The notes beneath the pieces are model-generated. The model made no database searches. It worked only from the letters and a program-made list of their open reading frames with translations, and was not told where the DNA came from. DNA of 64,000 nt from DAOUKH01 sp964291475 (lineage in GTDB: Bacteria > Chloroflexota > Dehalococcoidia > SHYB01), in NCBI GenBank assembly GCA_964291475.2, contig OZ220076.1:208646-272645 (forward strand), given 5' to 3'. Shown here one piece after another: positions 1 to 7,558 of the stretch (positions within the stretch are counted from its first letter, which is position 1; every line of letters starts with the position of its first letter). The position numbers were made by a program, and so were the translations under genes.

Positions 1-1263
1 CTCGACGACGTCGCCATCTTCCAGGAGGAAGATGTTGTCCTCGGGCACACCCATCGCCTGGGCAAGGCCGGCGTGGGCGACGAGGTGGCGGTACTCGCCG
101 TGGATGGGCGTGAAGTGGCGCGGCTTGGTGAGATTGAGCATGGTCTTGAGCTCTTCCCGCGCCGCGTGGCCGTGGACGTGCACCTGCTCGATGCGGTCGT
201 AGAGGACGGTCGCGCCGAGGCGGTGCAGGTTGTTGATGGTGTCGTTCACCAAGCGTTCGTTTCCGGGGATGGGGCTGGCGGAGATGATGACCGTGTCGCC
301 TTGACGGATGGTCACGTCACGGTGATCGTTGCGGGCCATGCGGACGAGGGCCGAGGTCGGTTCGCCCTGGGCGCCGGTGGTGACGAGGAGGGCGCGCTCG
401 GGCGGGAGGTTGTTGATCTCGTCGACACGGCCCCGCGCGGCCTGGGGGATCTTGAGATAGCCGAGGTCCATCGCCATGGCGCAGTTGTCGACCATGCTGC
501 GGCCCACGAAGGCCATGCGGCGGTTGTGCTTGACGGCGGCGTCGGCGACCTGCTGGACGCGGGCGATGAGCGAGGCGAAGGTGGCCACGATCACCCGGCC
601 CGGTGCGGCGCCGATCACCCGGTCGAGGGTCTCGCCGACGACCTTCTCGGAGGGCGTGTAGCCGGGGGTGTCGGCGTAGGTTGAGTCGGAGAGGAGGAGG
701 TCGACCCCCTCCGCGCCCAGGCTGGCCAGCTTGCCCAGGTCGGAGGCGCGTCCGTCGGCGGGGGTGTGGTCGAACTTGAAGTCGCCGGTGTGGACGATGA
801 GGCCGCGGGGGGTGCGGACGGCCAGGCCCATGGCGTCGGGGATGCTGTGGCAGACGCGGAAGAACTCGACGTCGATGTGGCCGAACTTGACGCGGTCGCC
901 CGCGCTGATCTCGTTGACCGAGGCCTTCTTCAGCAGGCGGCGCTCCTGGAGCTTCACCTTCACCAGACCGGCGGCGAGGGTCGATGCGTAGACGGGGACG
1001 TTCACGTCGCCGATCAGGTAGGGGATCGCGCCGATGTGGTCCTCATGGCCGTGGGTGACCATGACCGCCCGCAGTTTCTCCCGCCGTTCGAGGACGTAGG
1101 AGAGGTCGGGGATGATGACGTCGATGCCGGGGGCGTCGAGGCCGGGGAACATGACGCCGGCGTCGATGATGATCATGTCGTCGGCGTTTTCGACGACGAG
1201 CATGTTCTTGCCGATCTCGCCGAGACCGCCGAGGGGAACGATGCGGAGATCAGACTTGCTCAC
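1..1263 (-). CDS. rnj: Ribonuclease J, C-terminus cut by window edge
   Basis: Metallo-beta-lactamase/beta-CASP ribonuclease that processes and degrades RNA, acting as 5'-3' exonuclease and endonuclease. The reverse-strand frame is open for 421 codons from a GTG at 1263, with a good Shine-Dalgarno (GGGAGGATC) just upstream, and runs off base 1. The N-terminus reads VSKSDLRIVPLGGLGEIGKN, followed by the zinc-binding THGHEDH motif near residue 75, HTGDFKFDH near residue 160 and SDSTYAD near residue 186. The last visible part holds SASPIPGNE and HFTPIHGEYRH, typical of RNase J. The family is about 550 residues, so roughly 130 C-terminal residues lie outside the window. The downstream gene on this strand is not visible. 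The family call is firm; the choice between J1 and J2 cannot be made. Confidence 0.93.
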   Translation of the reverse strand, partial: MSKSDLRIVPLGGLGEIGKNMLVVENADDMIIIDAGVMFPGLDAPGIDVIIPDLSYVLERREKLRAVMVTHGHEDHIGAIPYLIGDVNVPVYASTLAAGLVKVKLQERRLLKKASVNEISAGDRVKFGHIDVEFFRVCHSIPDAMGLAVRTPRGLIVHTGDFKFDHTPADGRASDLGKLASLGAEGVDLLLSDSTYADTPGYTPSEKVVGETLDRVIGAAPGRVIVATFASLIARVQQVADAAVKHNRRMAFVGRSMVDNCAMAMDLGYLKIPQAARGRVDEINNLPPERALLVTTGAQGEPTSALVRMARNDHRDVTIRQGDTVIISASPIPGNERLVNDTINNLHRLGATVLYDRIEQVHVHGHAAREELKTMLNLTKPRHFTPIHGEYRHLVAHAGLAQAMGVPEDNIFLLEDGDVVE

Positions 1264-1296
1264 GAACGATCCTCCCTGCCGGCGCGAGGACGGCGC

Positions 1297-1902
1297 CTAG
1301 AAGAGGCCGAGCTGCTTCGGCTCCTGCTCCGCCGGCTTGACCTCGGCGGTCTGCGCGATGAGCTCCGGAATCTTCTTGAAGTCGGCTTCTATCGTGGCGC
1401 GGAGCGACTGCTGATAGAGCGCCGCCGCGGGATGGTGCACGGGCATGACGGTCCGCCCCTCCACTTGGCGGGGCTGGCCGTGGGCCTTGCTGATGGCGGC
1501 TCCTGGAAGGAAGCGCTGCAGCGAGTGCCGTCCCAAGGTGACGATGACCTTGGGGTCGATGAACTCGATCTGGCCCGTCAGCCAGGGGTCGCAGGCGGCG
1601 GTTTCCTCGGGGAGCGGGTCGCGGTTGCCCGGTGGGCGGCACTTCACCATGTTGGCGATGTAGACGTCTTCGCGCCGCAGGCCGATGGAGCCGATGAGCT
1701 CGTCGAGGATCTGTCCGGCGGGGCCGACGAAGGGGCGTCCCTGTTGGTCTTCGTGATAGCCGGGGCCTTCGCCGATGAACATGACGTCGGCGGCTGGGTT
1801 CCCCTCGCCGGGCACCACCTGGGTGCGGCCCTTCGCGAGGCCGCATGCGGTGCAAGAGAGGGCGGCGGAGCAGAGGGCTTCGAGGGAGGGGAAGTCGGCC
1901 AT
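1297..1902 (-). CDS. Uracil-DNA glycosylase, family 4 (Fe-S)
   Basis: Base-excision repair enzyme that removes uracil from DNA. The 201-residue product has the family 4/5 Fe-S cysteines at C17, C20, C88 and C104, the active-site motif GEGPGYHED (44-52), the GRPFVGPAG segment and the HHPAAAL loop (156-162) that enters the minor groove. Length and order match thermophile-type UDGa. It lies 33 bp upstream of the RNase J start on the same strand, so the two may be cotranscribed. No strong Shine-Dalgarno precedes the ATG. An AT-rich promoter-like stretch and then an array of 10-bp repeats lie upstream, which may mean regulated expression (inference). Confidence 0.95.
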   Translation of the reverse strand: MADFPSLEALCSAALSCTACGLAKGRTQVVPGEGNPAADVMFIGEGPGYHEDQQGRPFVGPAGQILDELIGSIGLRREDVYIANMVKCRPPGNRDPLPEETAACDPWLTGQIEFIDPKVIVTLGRHSLQRFLPGAAISKAHGQPRQVEGRTVMPVHHPAAALYQQSLRATIEADFKKIPELIAQTAEVKPAEQEPKQLGLF

Positions 1903-1935
1903 ATTCAGAAGGGTTTGAAACTTTTTCTATATTTT

Positions 1936-1965
1936 ACTCTAGCACGGCCCTTCTTATGTCGTCAA
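1936..1965 (-). promoter_or_regulatory. Putative sigma-70-type promoter for the uracil-DNA glycosylase
   Basis: Read on the reverse strand, TTGACG (1965-1960) is followed after 18 bp by TAGAGT (1941-1936), about 35 bp before the ATG at 1902. The stretch is conspicuously AT-rich against a GC-rich background. The -10 match is only fair. Confidence 0.45.
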
Positions 1966-2016
1966 CCGCGGGGAGGGGCGCTCCCCCTTTGGGGGAGGCC
2001 AGTTTTGCTCCGGGTC

Positions 2017-2102
2017 GTGAGCGTTGGTGAGCGTTCGTGAACGTTCGTGAACGCGCTACAGGTGTGAGGTCGTGAACGTTTGGTGAGCGCTCGTGAGCGT
2101 CT
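2017..2102. repeat. Array of 10-bp direct repeats, consensus GTGARCGTTC
   Basis: Four contiguous decamers at 2017-2056 (GTGAGCGTTG, GTGAGCGTTC, GTGAACGTTC, GTGAACGCGC) are followed after 15 bp by three more from 2072 (GTGAACGTTT, then GTGAGCGCTC and GTGAGCGTCT at 2083-2102). The 10-bp period is close to one helical turn, so each unit would face the same side of the DNA. Inside the array, GAACGTTC and GTTCGTGAAC are also inverted repeats. It lies about 50-140 bp upstream of the putative promoter of the uracil-DNA glycosylase. It could be an operator or enhancer-like protein array. It is too short in unit length and lacks spacers for CRISPR. Confidence 0.7.
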
Positions 2103-2149
2103 TTTGGCATCGGTGCGCCGCGAAGGGGGGGAGTCGAATGACGGGAGCG

Positions 2150-2440
2150 CCTCATCTCAATCTTCTCCAGGGGGGAGACCTTTGAAAAACGGGGCCGGTT
2201 GTGGGGGAACGGGCGCTTCGCGAAGCGCCCCTACAGGGGAGGGCGACCACAAGGGTCGCCCCTACGGGTGGGGCATGGAAGTGACGGCTATCGATGGCAG
2301 TTGGCGGCCGGCGGGGGGGCCCCTCATCTCAATCTTCTCCCGGGGGGAGAAGAGCAAGACCTCCCCACGTCGCCCCTCCGGCGCGCCCGTCGGGCGCGTG
2401 CCCTCTCTCAAATCTCCCCCAGAGGGGGAGGCTTGGGACG
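2150..2440. repeat. Dispersed hairpin-rich intergenic repeat, locus 1
   Basis: This non-coding stretch is built of modules that recur elsewhere. Module A (CTCATCTCAATCTTCTCC then a G-run) occurs at 2150-2179 and 2320-2356. Module D hairpins with tail CCTAC occur at 2211-2234 (GGGCGCTTC arms) and 2241-2265 (GGGCGACC arms). A GC-palindrome plus CTCCCCCAGAGGGGGAG hairpin lies at 2380-2431. Related copies lie near 7353, 8081, 14695/16038 and 23781. No open frame here looks coding. Together with the decamer array it accounts for most of the 560-bp gap between 1903 and the next gene. Confidence 0.8.
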
Positions 2441-2450
2441 CCGACTCTAG

Positions 2451-2470
2451 GATGACACGGCGGTGTCATC
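2451..2470. promoter_or_regulatory. Palindrome GATGACAC-GGCG-GTGTCATC, possible operator
   Basis: Two perfect 8-bp arms around a 4-bp centre lie about 70-90 bp upstream of the zinc-ribbon gene. The half-site TGACAC recurs at the ATG of that gene (2541-2548). No T-run follows, so a terminator is unlikely. Operator function is inference. Confidence 0.35.
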
Positions 2471-2540
2471 CGCTCCTTGCCCATGGGCGGGGCCGTTTCT
2501 TACCATGACGGTAGCGCTTACTTTTTGGACGACACTCCTG

Positions 2541-2864
2541 ATGACACTCCCGTACGAACCCGGATCGTACCGTCCAGCCGCCGAGCAACCGACCGATGAC
2601 GAACCAACCGATAGCGAAGCCCCCGCGCCGACGGGCGAGCGCGTGCCCCGGTTCGCGATCTTCGCGGCTTGCCCCAAGTGCGGCGGGCAGTACGAGCGTG
2701 ACGGCCACAGCTGCATGTGCTTCCAGTGCAGCTTCGAGTGGGACGTGCTCGACGCCATCGAGGACGTCTTGGAGCGGGCCTTCCGGCGCTATCCCGGTCC
2801 ACCTCCCGTTCCCCGACTCCAGGACACCCCCCGCGACCTCTTCGGCGAGGAACCGGCGGCGTAG
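2541..2864 (+). CDS. Small zinc-ribbon protein, unknown function
   Basis: A 107-residue product from the ATG at 2541 (upstream in-frame ATGs at 2463 and 2505 are possible but would add a poorly conserved-looking tail). The N-terminal third is acidic and Pro/Thr-rich. The centre carries paired cysteines CPKCGG and CMCFQC about 16 residues apart, which fits a zinc ribbon, followed by FEWDVLDAIEDVLERAF, probably a helix. It ends 6 bp before the TTG of the sigma-like gene, so the pair is likely one transcript. I do not recognise a family. Pairing of a zinc ribbon with a sigma-region-4-like protein suggests a role in transcription or a mobile-element relic, but that is inference. Confidence 0.6.
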   Translation: MTLPYEPGSYRPAAEQPTDDEPTDSEAPAPTGERVPRFAIFAACPKCGGQYERDGHSCMCFQCSFEWDVLDAIEDVLERAFRRYPGPPPVPRLQDTPRDLFGEEPAA

Positions 2865-2869
2865 CACGA

Positions 2870-3220
2870 TTGGAGATCATCGGGGCGCAGAAGGGACTCG
2901 CCCACGCCGCCAAGGTCAGCCTCGTCAAGACCAAGCTCGTCGCCCTCTTCCGGACGCCGCGCCGCCACTACCGGCTCAACACCGGCGAGACGGTGGAGAC
3001 AGGTCTGGCCTACGCCGACCGCGCCGTGGACGCGGGCGAGCTGGTCTACGCGCTGGGGCGCTGCTCGCCGCGCCAGCAGGAGGCACTACGGCTCTGGCTG
3101 GGGCGGGAGCCGCTGTCGCAGGAACGGATCGCCGACCGGCTCGGCGTGAACATCGCCACGGTCAAGCGGGACCTCGGGGCAGCATTGGAGACGATGGTGG
3201 CCTCAATTTGGGACGATTGA
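2870..3220 (+). CDS. Sigma-70 region 4-like helix-turn-helix protein
   Basis: A 116-residue product from a TTG start, reading LEIIGAQKGLAHAAKVSLVK at the N-terminus. Residues about 64-105 (CSPRQQEALRLWLGREPLSQ, then ERIADRLGVNIATVKRDL) form a clear helix-turn-helix resembling sigma-70 region 4 and the small phage or plasmid regulators built on it. No region 2 is present, so it is not a complete sigma factor. It follows the zinc-ribbon gene almost without gap and ends 7 bp before the convergent metallophosphoesterase. The Shine-Dalgarno is weak, which suggests translational coupling to the upstream gene. The role could be activation of a nearby or element-borne promoter. Confidence 0.65.
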   Translation: MEIIGAQKGLAHAAKVSLVKTKLVALFRTPRRHYRLNTGETVETGLAYADRAVDAGELVYALGRCSPRQQEALRLWLGREPLSQERIADRLGVNIATVKRDLGAALETMVASIWDD

Positions 3221-3227
3221 CCCGACC

Positions 3228-3956
3228 CTAGCGACCTCGCTCCAGGCGGTCGATCAGGTAGTGAGGGAGGCCCGCCTTGCGCATCCGGGCCTGCACCTCG
3301 GCGATGTCGTAGGCGGCGCGGTGGAATGTCGCCGTCTTCCCGCGGAGATCGAGGATCGCGTAGGCGGCGCGGGGGTCGCCGTCGCGGGGCTGCCCGACGC
3401 TGCCGGGGTTGATAATCGCGCGCCCCGGCGGCTCGACCGGCCCGCCGGAGCCTGGGAGCACGGTGAGCGCCGCGTCCACCCCCGGCTCGACGATGACCAT
3501 CGGCACGTGCGAGTGCCCCACCAGGCACCACTGGGTCTCGAAGCACTCGAAGCTCGCCAACGCCACCGGCTCGGACAGGACATACTCCCATACCGGCTCG
3601 CGGGGACTTCCATGGGCCAGCGTCACGTCCCGCCGCGCCGTGCGCGCCGGCAGCGACCCCAACCATGCGCGGTCGGCCTCGGAGAGCACGCTGCCGGTCC
3701 AAAGGTTGGCCTCGGCGGCGTAGGGGTTGAAGTCGTCGATGGGGACCGCGCCGATGGCGCCCAGATCGTGGTTGCCCGAGAGCGAGACGGCGCACCGGTC
3801 GCGGATGATCTCGATGCACGGGCCGGGGTCGGGGCCGTAGCCCACGATGTCACCGAGGCACCACAGCTCGTCCACACCGGCGGCGTCGACCTCGGCCAGC
3901 ACGGCCTCGAGGGCCGGCAGGTTCGCGTGCACGTCCGAGACCATCGCCACCCGCAT
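3228..3956 (-). CDS. Metallophosphoesterase, YfcE/MJ0936-like
   Basis: Calcineurin-like phosphoesterase of 242 residues, probably a cytosolic phosphodiesterase. Metal ligands are visible in order: D8 and H10 (SDVHAN), D36 (LGDIVGYG), N62-H63 (SGNHD), and later HGSP and GHSHVP near residues 110-155. A conserved NPGSVGQPRDGD segment in the C-terminal third is typical of the Metallophos_2 group that includes YfcE-type enzymes. The ATG at 3956 opens a short divergent gap to the CoA-transferase at 4060. The substrate cannot be inferred. It ends convergently with the sigma-like gene. Confidence 0.9.
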   Translation of the reverse strand: MRVAMVSDVHANLPALEAVLAEVDAAGVDELWCLGDIVGYGPDPGPCIEIIRDRCAVSLSGNHDLGAIGAVPIDDFNPYAAEANLWTGSVLSEADRAWLGSLPARTARRDVTLAHGSPREPVWEYVLSEPVALASFECFETQWCLVGHSHVPMVIVEPGVDAALTVLPGSGGPVEPPGRAIINPGSVGQPRDGDPRAAYAILDLRGKTATFHRAAYDIAEVQARMRKAGLPHYLIDRLERGR

Positions 3957-4059
3957 CGGGCCAGTCTAGCACCGAGGGGCGGGACCGCCGGCGCTGCTTG
4001 CCGGGGTGTGGGGCCGGTGCTAGGCTGGCCGCGCTCTGCTTCCTGAAGGGGAGGTCTGT

Positions 4060-5286
4060 TTGGCGGCGGCGATTCTGCGCGGCATCCGCGTGCTCGAGCT
4101 TGGGGACTACGTCTCCGCGGCGTTCGGGGCACGGCTGCTCTGCGACTACGGCGCCGAGGTCATCAAGGTCGAAGCGCCGGGTGAGGGGGACACGGCGCGG
4201 CGGCACGGGCCTTTCCCCGAGTCAGGTGCCGATCCAGAGGCCAGCGGCCTCTTCATGTTCCTGAACCGGGGGAAGCTGGGGGCCACGATCGACCTCACGC
4301 AGGCCGCCGGCCGCGACATCGTCCGCGACCTCGTCGGGGTCTGCGACGTCGTTATCCACAACTATCTTCCGCAGGAGCTAGAGGCGCTCGGCTTCGAGTA
4401 CGAAGCGCTCCGGGCGATCAACCCGAGCGTCGTGCCGGCCTCGGTGACGGTGTTCGGGCAGGAGGGGCCGTACAGCCGCCACAAGGCCTACGCCCTGAAC
4501 GGGAGCTGCGCCGGGGGGGCGGCCCACCGGATCGGCGACCCCGACCGCCACCCTCTGGCGATGCCGTACAGCCGCGCCGACCTGTGGGGCGGGCTGAACG
4601 CCGCGCCCGCCGTGTTGCTCGCGCTGCTGGCGCGCCGCCGGGACGGCCCCGGGCAGCACGTCGACATCGCGGCCGCGGACGCGATGAACGACTTCGGCAA
4701 CGGCGGCGACATGATCGCCTACGCCGCCGACGGCTACGAGACGCGCCGCCACGGCATGCACACGCCCATCAGCTATCCCTACAGCGTGCTGCCGTGTAAG
4801 GACGGGCACGTTTCGATGATCCTGGGCAACGAGCACCACTGGCAGCGGCTGCTCGACATCATGGGGCGGCCAGAGTGGACGAAGGACTCGCGCTTCCAGA
4901 ACCGCACCGAGATCGGCGCGCTCTACGCCAAGGAGGTCGACGAGCACCTGAAGGGGTTCCTGGCGGGCTTCACGAAGGACGAGTTCTGGAAGATGTGCCG
5001 CGAGAACGGTCTGCCGTGGCACGCCGCGCAGACCGTCGAGGACGTGCTTGCGTGGGACCTGCTCGAAGGCCGGGGCTACTGGCGCGAGGCGGAGGACGGC
5101 GGGGGCCGGCGCTGGCGGCTGCCGGGGCCGCTGTTCAGCACGGCGGCTCCGGGCGGCAGCGAGCCCGACGCGCCGGGGACGCGCGCGCCCCGGCTCGGCG
5201 AGCACAATGGCTACGTGCTGGGCGGGCTGCTGGGGCTGGGGGCGGACCGCGTCGCCGACCTGCGGCGGGCGGGAGTCGTGTCGTGA
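4060..5286 (+). CDS. CaiB/BaiF family III CoA-transferase
   Basis: Family III CoA-transferases move CoA between carboxylic acids through an aspartyl-CoA thioester. The product is 408 residues from a TTG start preceded by GGGGAGG. The N-terminal Rossmann part shows VLELGDYVSAAFGARLLCDY and GAEVIKVEAPGEGD. The catalytic Asp is present in SRADLWGG near residue 176, followed by GQHVDIAAAD. The C-terminus ends with LGEHNGYVLG, usual for the family. It overlaps the next CoA-transferase by 4 bp (GTGA), indicating coupled translation and probably one heteromeric or paired system. Both members of this pair keep the Asp, unlike the other three pairs in the window. Substrate unknown. Confidence 0.9.
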   Translation: MAAAILRGIRVLELGDYVSAAFGARLLCDYGAEVIKVEAPGEGDTARRHGPFPESGADPEASGLFMFLNRGKLGATIDLTQAAGRDIVRDLVGVCDVVIHNYLPQELEALGFEYEALRAINPSVVPASVTVFGQEGPYSRHKAYALNGSCAGGAAHRIGDPDRHPLAMPYSRADLWGGLNAAPAVLLALLARRRDGPGQHVDIAAADAMNDFGNGGDMIAYAADGYETRRHGMHTPISYPYSVLPCKDGHVSMILGNEHHWQRLLDIMGRPEWTKDSRFQNRTEIGALYAKEVDEHLKGFLAGFTKDEFWKMCRENGLPWHAAQTVEDVLAWDLLEGRGYWREAEDGGGRRWRLPGPLFSTAAPGGSEPDAPGTRAPRLGEHNGYVLGGLLGLGADRVADLRRAGVVS

Positions 5287-6497
5287 CCGGCCGCTATCCG
5301 CTGGACGGCTACCGCGTGGTCGAGATATCGCAGATCTGGGCGGCGCCGCAGCTCGCGTCGTCGCTCGGCGACATGGGGGCCGAGGTCATCCGGGTGGAGT
5401 CGATGGCGAGCACCGACGTGGCTCGCGTGGGCGGCGCGGTAAAGCACGAGTACCGCCACCTGCTGGACTACCAGCGGCACGCCCGCAGCCGCGCCGCTTA
5501 CATCACGCTCAACATCCGTGAACCGGAGGGGATGGCGTACTTCCACGACCTGCTGCGCACCGCCGACGTCTTCGTCTGCAACCTGTCGCCGCGCGTTCTG
5601 AAGAAGCTCAAGCTGACCTACGCGGACGTACGCAAGCTGCGCCCCGACATCGTGATGGTCACCATCTCGGCGGCGGGCCAGGACGGGCCCTGGAGCGACC
5701 TGGTCGCCTTCGGCCCGGCGATGAACGCCGTGGTGGGCAGCGACCTGCTCGTCGGCTATCCCGGGGACGACGTCTTCATGTCGTCGTACTGGGACGCCGA
5801 CCCGGCGATGGGGATGGCGGCGTCGTACGCCGTCTTCCTCGCCCTGTACCGCCGAGAGGAGACCGGAGAGGGCGGGCACATGGACATGAGCTTCGCCGAG
5901 TTCCTCACGGGGCTGCTCGGCGAGCCGATCGTCGAGATGCAGATGACGGGGCGGAACCCGACGCCGCAGGGGAACCGGCACCCCTGGCAGTCGCCGCACG
6001 GTGTCTACCCCACGTCGGAGGAGGACCGGTGGGTCGGCGTCGCGGTGGCGACGGAGGAGGAGTGGGCGGCGCTCTGCGGCGCGATCGGCCGCCCCGAGCT
6101 TGCCGCCGACGGCCGCTTCAACGAGATGGCCAAGCGCGTCGAGCGGCGCGACAAGGTCGACGAGATCGTGGCGTCGTGGACGCGGGGGCGCACCAACTAC
6201 GAGGCGACGGAGGTCCTGCAGGCGGCCGGCGTCGCCGCCACCCCCGCCTTCACCATCGCGGAGATCTACCACGACGAGCACCACCGCTACCGCCGCACGT
6301 CGATCAAGATGGACGAGACCGGGTTCGAGCGCGAACTGATCACCTACGGCGTGTCGTGGCGTCTGAGCCGCACTCCCGGCGCCTTCCGGCGGCTGGGACA
6401 GCCCGTGAGCGGGGACAACCAGCGCTTCTACCAGGGCTTCTTCGGCCTGACCGCCGAGCGCGTCGCGGAGCTGGAGGCGCGGAAGGTGTTCTACTAG
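5283..6497 (+). CDS. CaiB/BaiF family III CoA-transferase
   Basis: A 404-residue family III CoA-transferase starting at the GTG that overlaps the previous stop codon. Landmarks are YRVVEISQIWAAPQLASSLG, GAEVIRVES, NLSPRVLKKLKL, the catalytic Asp region YWDADPAMGM near residue 180, and GGHMDMSFAEFL. The C-terminal part carries NRHPWQSPHGVYP and a GDNQRFYQGFFGL tail instead of the common LGEHN tail. It is only distantly similar to its upstream neighbour, so this is not a recent duplication. The operon probably ends here, because a separate promoter precedes moaD. Confidence 0.9.
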   Translation: MTGRYPLDGYRVVEISQIWAAPQLASSLGDMGAEVIRVESMASTDVARVGGAVKHEYRHLLDYQRHARSRAAYITLNIREPEGMAYFHDLLRTADVFVCNLSPRVLKKLKLTYADVRKLRPDIVMVTISAAGQDGPWSDLVAFGPAMNAVVGSDLLVGYPGDDVFMSSYWDADPAMGMAASYAVFLALYRREETGEGGHMDMSFAEFLTGLLGEPIVEMQMTGRNPTPQGNRHPWQSPHGVYPTSEEDRWVGVAVATEEEWAALCGAIGRPELAADGRFNEMAKRVERRDKVDEIVASWTRGRTNYEATEVLQAAGVAATPAFTIAEIYHDEHHRYRRTSIKMDETGFERELITYGVSWRLSRTPGAFRRLGQPVSGDNQRFYQGFFGLTAERVAELEARKVFY

Positions 6498-6522
6498 GCA
6501 AAGGCGCCGTGCCGTCGTCCGG

Positions 6523-6552
6523 TTGAGTCGGAATCGGGGCGGCCCCTATAAT
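6523..6552 (+). promoter_or_regulatory. Putative sigma-70-type promoter for moaD-moaE
   Basis: TTGAGT (6523-6528), an 18-bp spacer and a perfect TATAAT (6547-6552). The predicted start of transcription is about 20-25 bp upstream of the moaD ATG at 6582. Confidence 0.65.
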
Positions 6553-6581
6553 TTCCTCCGGCGGACGATGGTGAACTCCTG

Positions 6582-6854
6582 ATGAACGTGCGGGCGAGGT
6601 TCTTCGCGCTCTACCGCGAGCGCATCGGCAGGGAGACCGCCGACTACGAGGTCGGCGGCGGGTCGACCGTCGGCGACCTGATTGAGGCCGTCATGCTCGA
6701 CCATCCCGGACTGTGTCCCAACCCCTCGGCGCTCGTGGCCGCCGTCAACCAGGAGTACGTGGGGCACGACCATCCATTGGCGGAGGGCGACGAGGTCGCC
6801 TTCATCCCGCCGGTGAGCGGCGGCGCGACCTCCCTGGACGGAGGCGTTGGATGA
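6582..6854 (+). CDS. moaD: MoaD/ThiS-like sulfur carrier (molybdopterin synthase small subunit)
   Basis: Ubiquitin-fold sulfur carrier of 90 residues that would donate sulfur as a C-terminal thiocarboxylate to MoaE during molybdopterin synthesis. The fold is recognisable from VRARFFALYRERIG, the central VGDLIEAVMLDHP helix, VNQEYVGHDHPLAEGDEVAF and the terminal IPPVSGG. Oddly, the diglycine is not at the end: nine more residues (ATSLDGGVG) follow before the stop. Either the tail must be cut off or the terminal GGVG is a non-standard end. The gene overlaps moaE by 4 bp (ATGA), so translation is coupled. The MoaE partner next door supports moaD over thiS. Confidence 0.85.
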   Translation: MNVRARFFALYRERIGRETADYEVGGGSTVGDLIEAVMLDHPGLCPNPSALVAAVNQEYVGHDHPLAEGDEVAFIPPVSGGATSLDGGVG

Positions 6855-7264
6855 TCGTCGTCACGCGAGACGAGATGGACCCGCGGGCGGTCGAGGCCAG
6901 CCTGTCGCCTCAGGTGCACGGCGCGGTGCTGACCTTCCAGGGGACCGTCCGGCTCTGGAGCGAGGGACGCAAGGTCGACTACCTCGACTACGAGGCCTAC
7001 CCCGCGATGGCGGAGGCGAAGCTCCGCGAGATCGCCGACGAGGTGCGGCAGCGGGAGGACGTGGAGGACATCGCGATCTATCACCGCATCGGCAAGCTAA
7101 ACGTGGGGGAGACGAGCCTCGTGGTCTCCGTTGCCGCGAAGCACCGCCGGCCCGGCTTCGACGCGTGCCTCTACACGATCGAGCGGATCAAGGAGATCGT
7201 GCCGATCTGGAAGAAGGAAGTCTGGGTCGACGGGGAGCACTGGGTCGGGACCGAGGGGGCGTGA
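6851..7264 (+). CDS. moaE: Molybdopterin synthase catalytic subunit MoaE
   Basis: Large subunit of molybdopterin synthase, which converts cyclic pyranopterin monophosphate to molybdopterin using sulfur from MoaD. The 137 residues show the family landmarks GAVLTFQGTVR, LDYEAYPAMAE, AIYHRIGKLNVGE, VAAKHRRPGFDAC and the catalytic IVPIWKKEVW region near residue 118. Length is typical. It follows moaD with a 4-bp overlap. The rest of the Moco pathway is not in the window. The Rieske and flavin enzymes in this window do not use Moco, so its client enzymes lie elsewhere. Confidence 0.93.
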   Translation: MIVVTRDEMDPRAVEASLSPQVHGAVLTFQGTVRLWSEGRKVDYLDYEAYPAMAEAKLREIADEVRQREDVEDIAIYHRIGKLNVGETSLVVSVAAKHRRPGFDACLYTIERIKEIVPIWKKEVWVDGEHWVGTEGA

Positions 7265-7352
7265 GGGCGTAGGCCTCCTCCCGGAGACCTTTTGGGTAGC
7301 CGGCGTTGGGGGCGCGAGAGTGGCAGGGTCGCCTGACCTTCGGTGGTGATCA

Positions 7353-7545
7353 GGGGGCCCCTCATCTCAATCTTCTCCCGGGGGGAGAAGAGGGAAGACC
7401 CCACCCGGCGCCGCCCCACCGGCGCGCCCTGCGGGCGCGTGCCCCCTCTCAAATCTCCCCCAGAGGGGGAGAGGGAAGACCACCCCGAGCCACCCGTCTT
7501 TCGGCTTGCCGACGGGTTGCGCAAAAGTCTCCCTAGGGAGACTGA
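7353..7545. repeat. Dispersed hairpin-rich intergenic repeat, locus 2
   Basis: Second copy of the intergenic repeat family. Module A lies at 7359-7392, the GC palindrome (CGCGCCCTGCGGGCGCG) at 7423-7439 and the CTCCCCCAGAGGGGGAG hairpin at 7456-7472. A further module (GACGGGTTGCGCAAAAGTCT then CCCTAGGGAGAC) follows at 7511-7541 and resembles 16155-16190. The 290-bp gap between moaE and the SnoaL-like gene holds nothing else I can see. Confidence 0.75.
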
Positions 7546-7558
7546 GAGAGGGCCCCGC

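Noticed and set aside
73..2040. Long forward open frames opposite RNase J and the glycosylase
   Set aside because: They are shadows caused by high GC and strong third-position bias of the reverse-strand genes; their translations are His/Arg/Asp-rich and lack domains.
2017..2102. Decamer array as a CRISPR
   Set aside because: Units are 10 bp, mostly contiguous, without unique spacers, and no cas genes are present.
2451..2470. Palindrome as transcription terminator
   Set aside because: No T-run on either side and no gene ends nearby on either strand.
4378..5205. Reverse-strand frame opposite the first CoA-transferase
   Set aside because: The translation is Arg/Val/Ala-rich with no recognisable motif, while the forward frame is a complete CoA-transferase.
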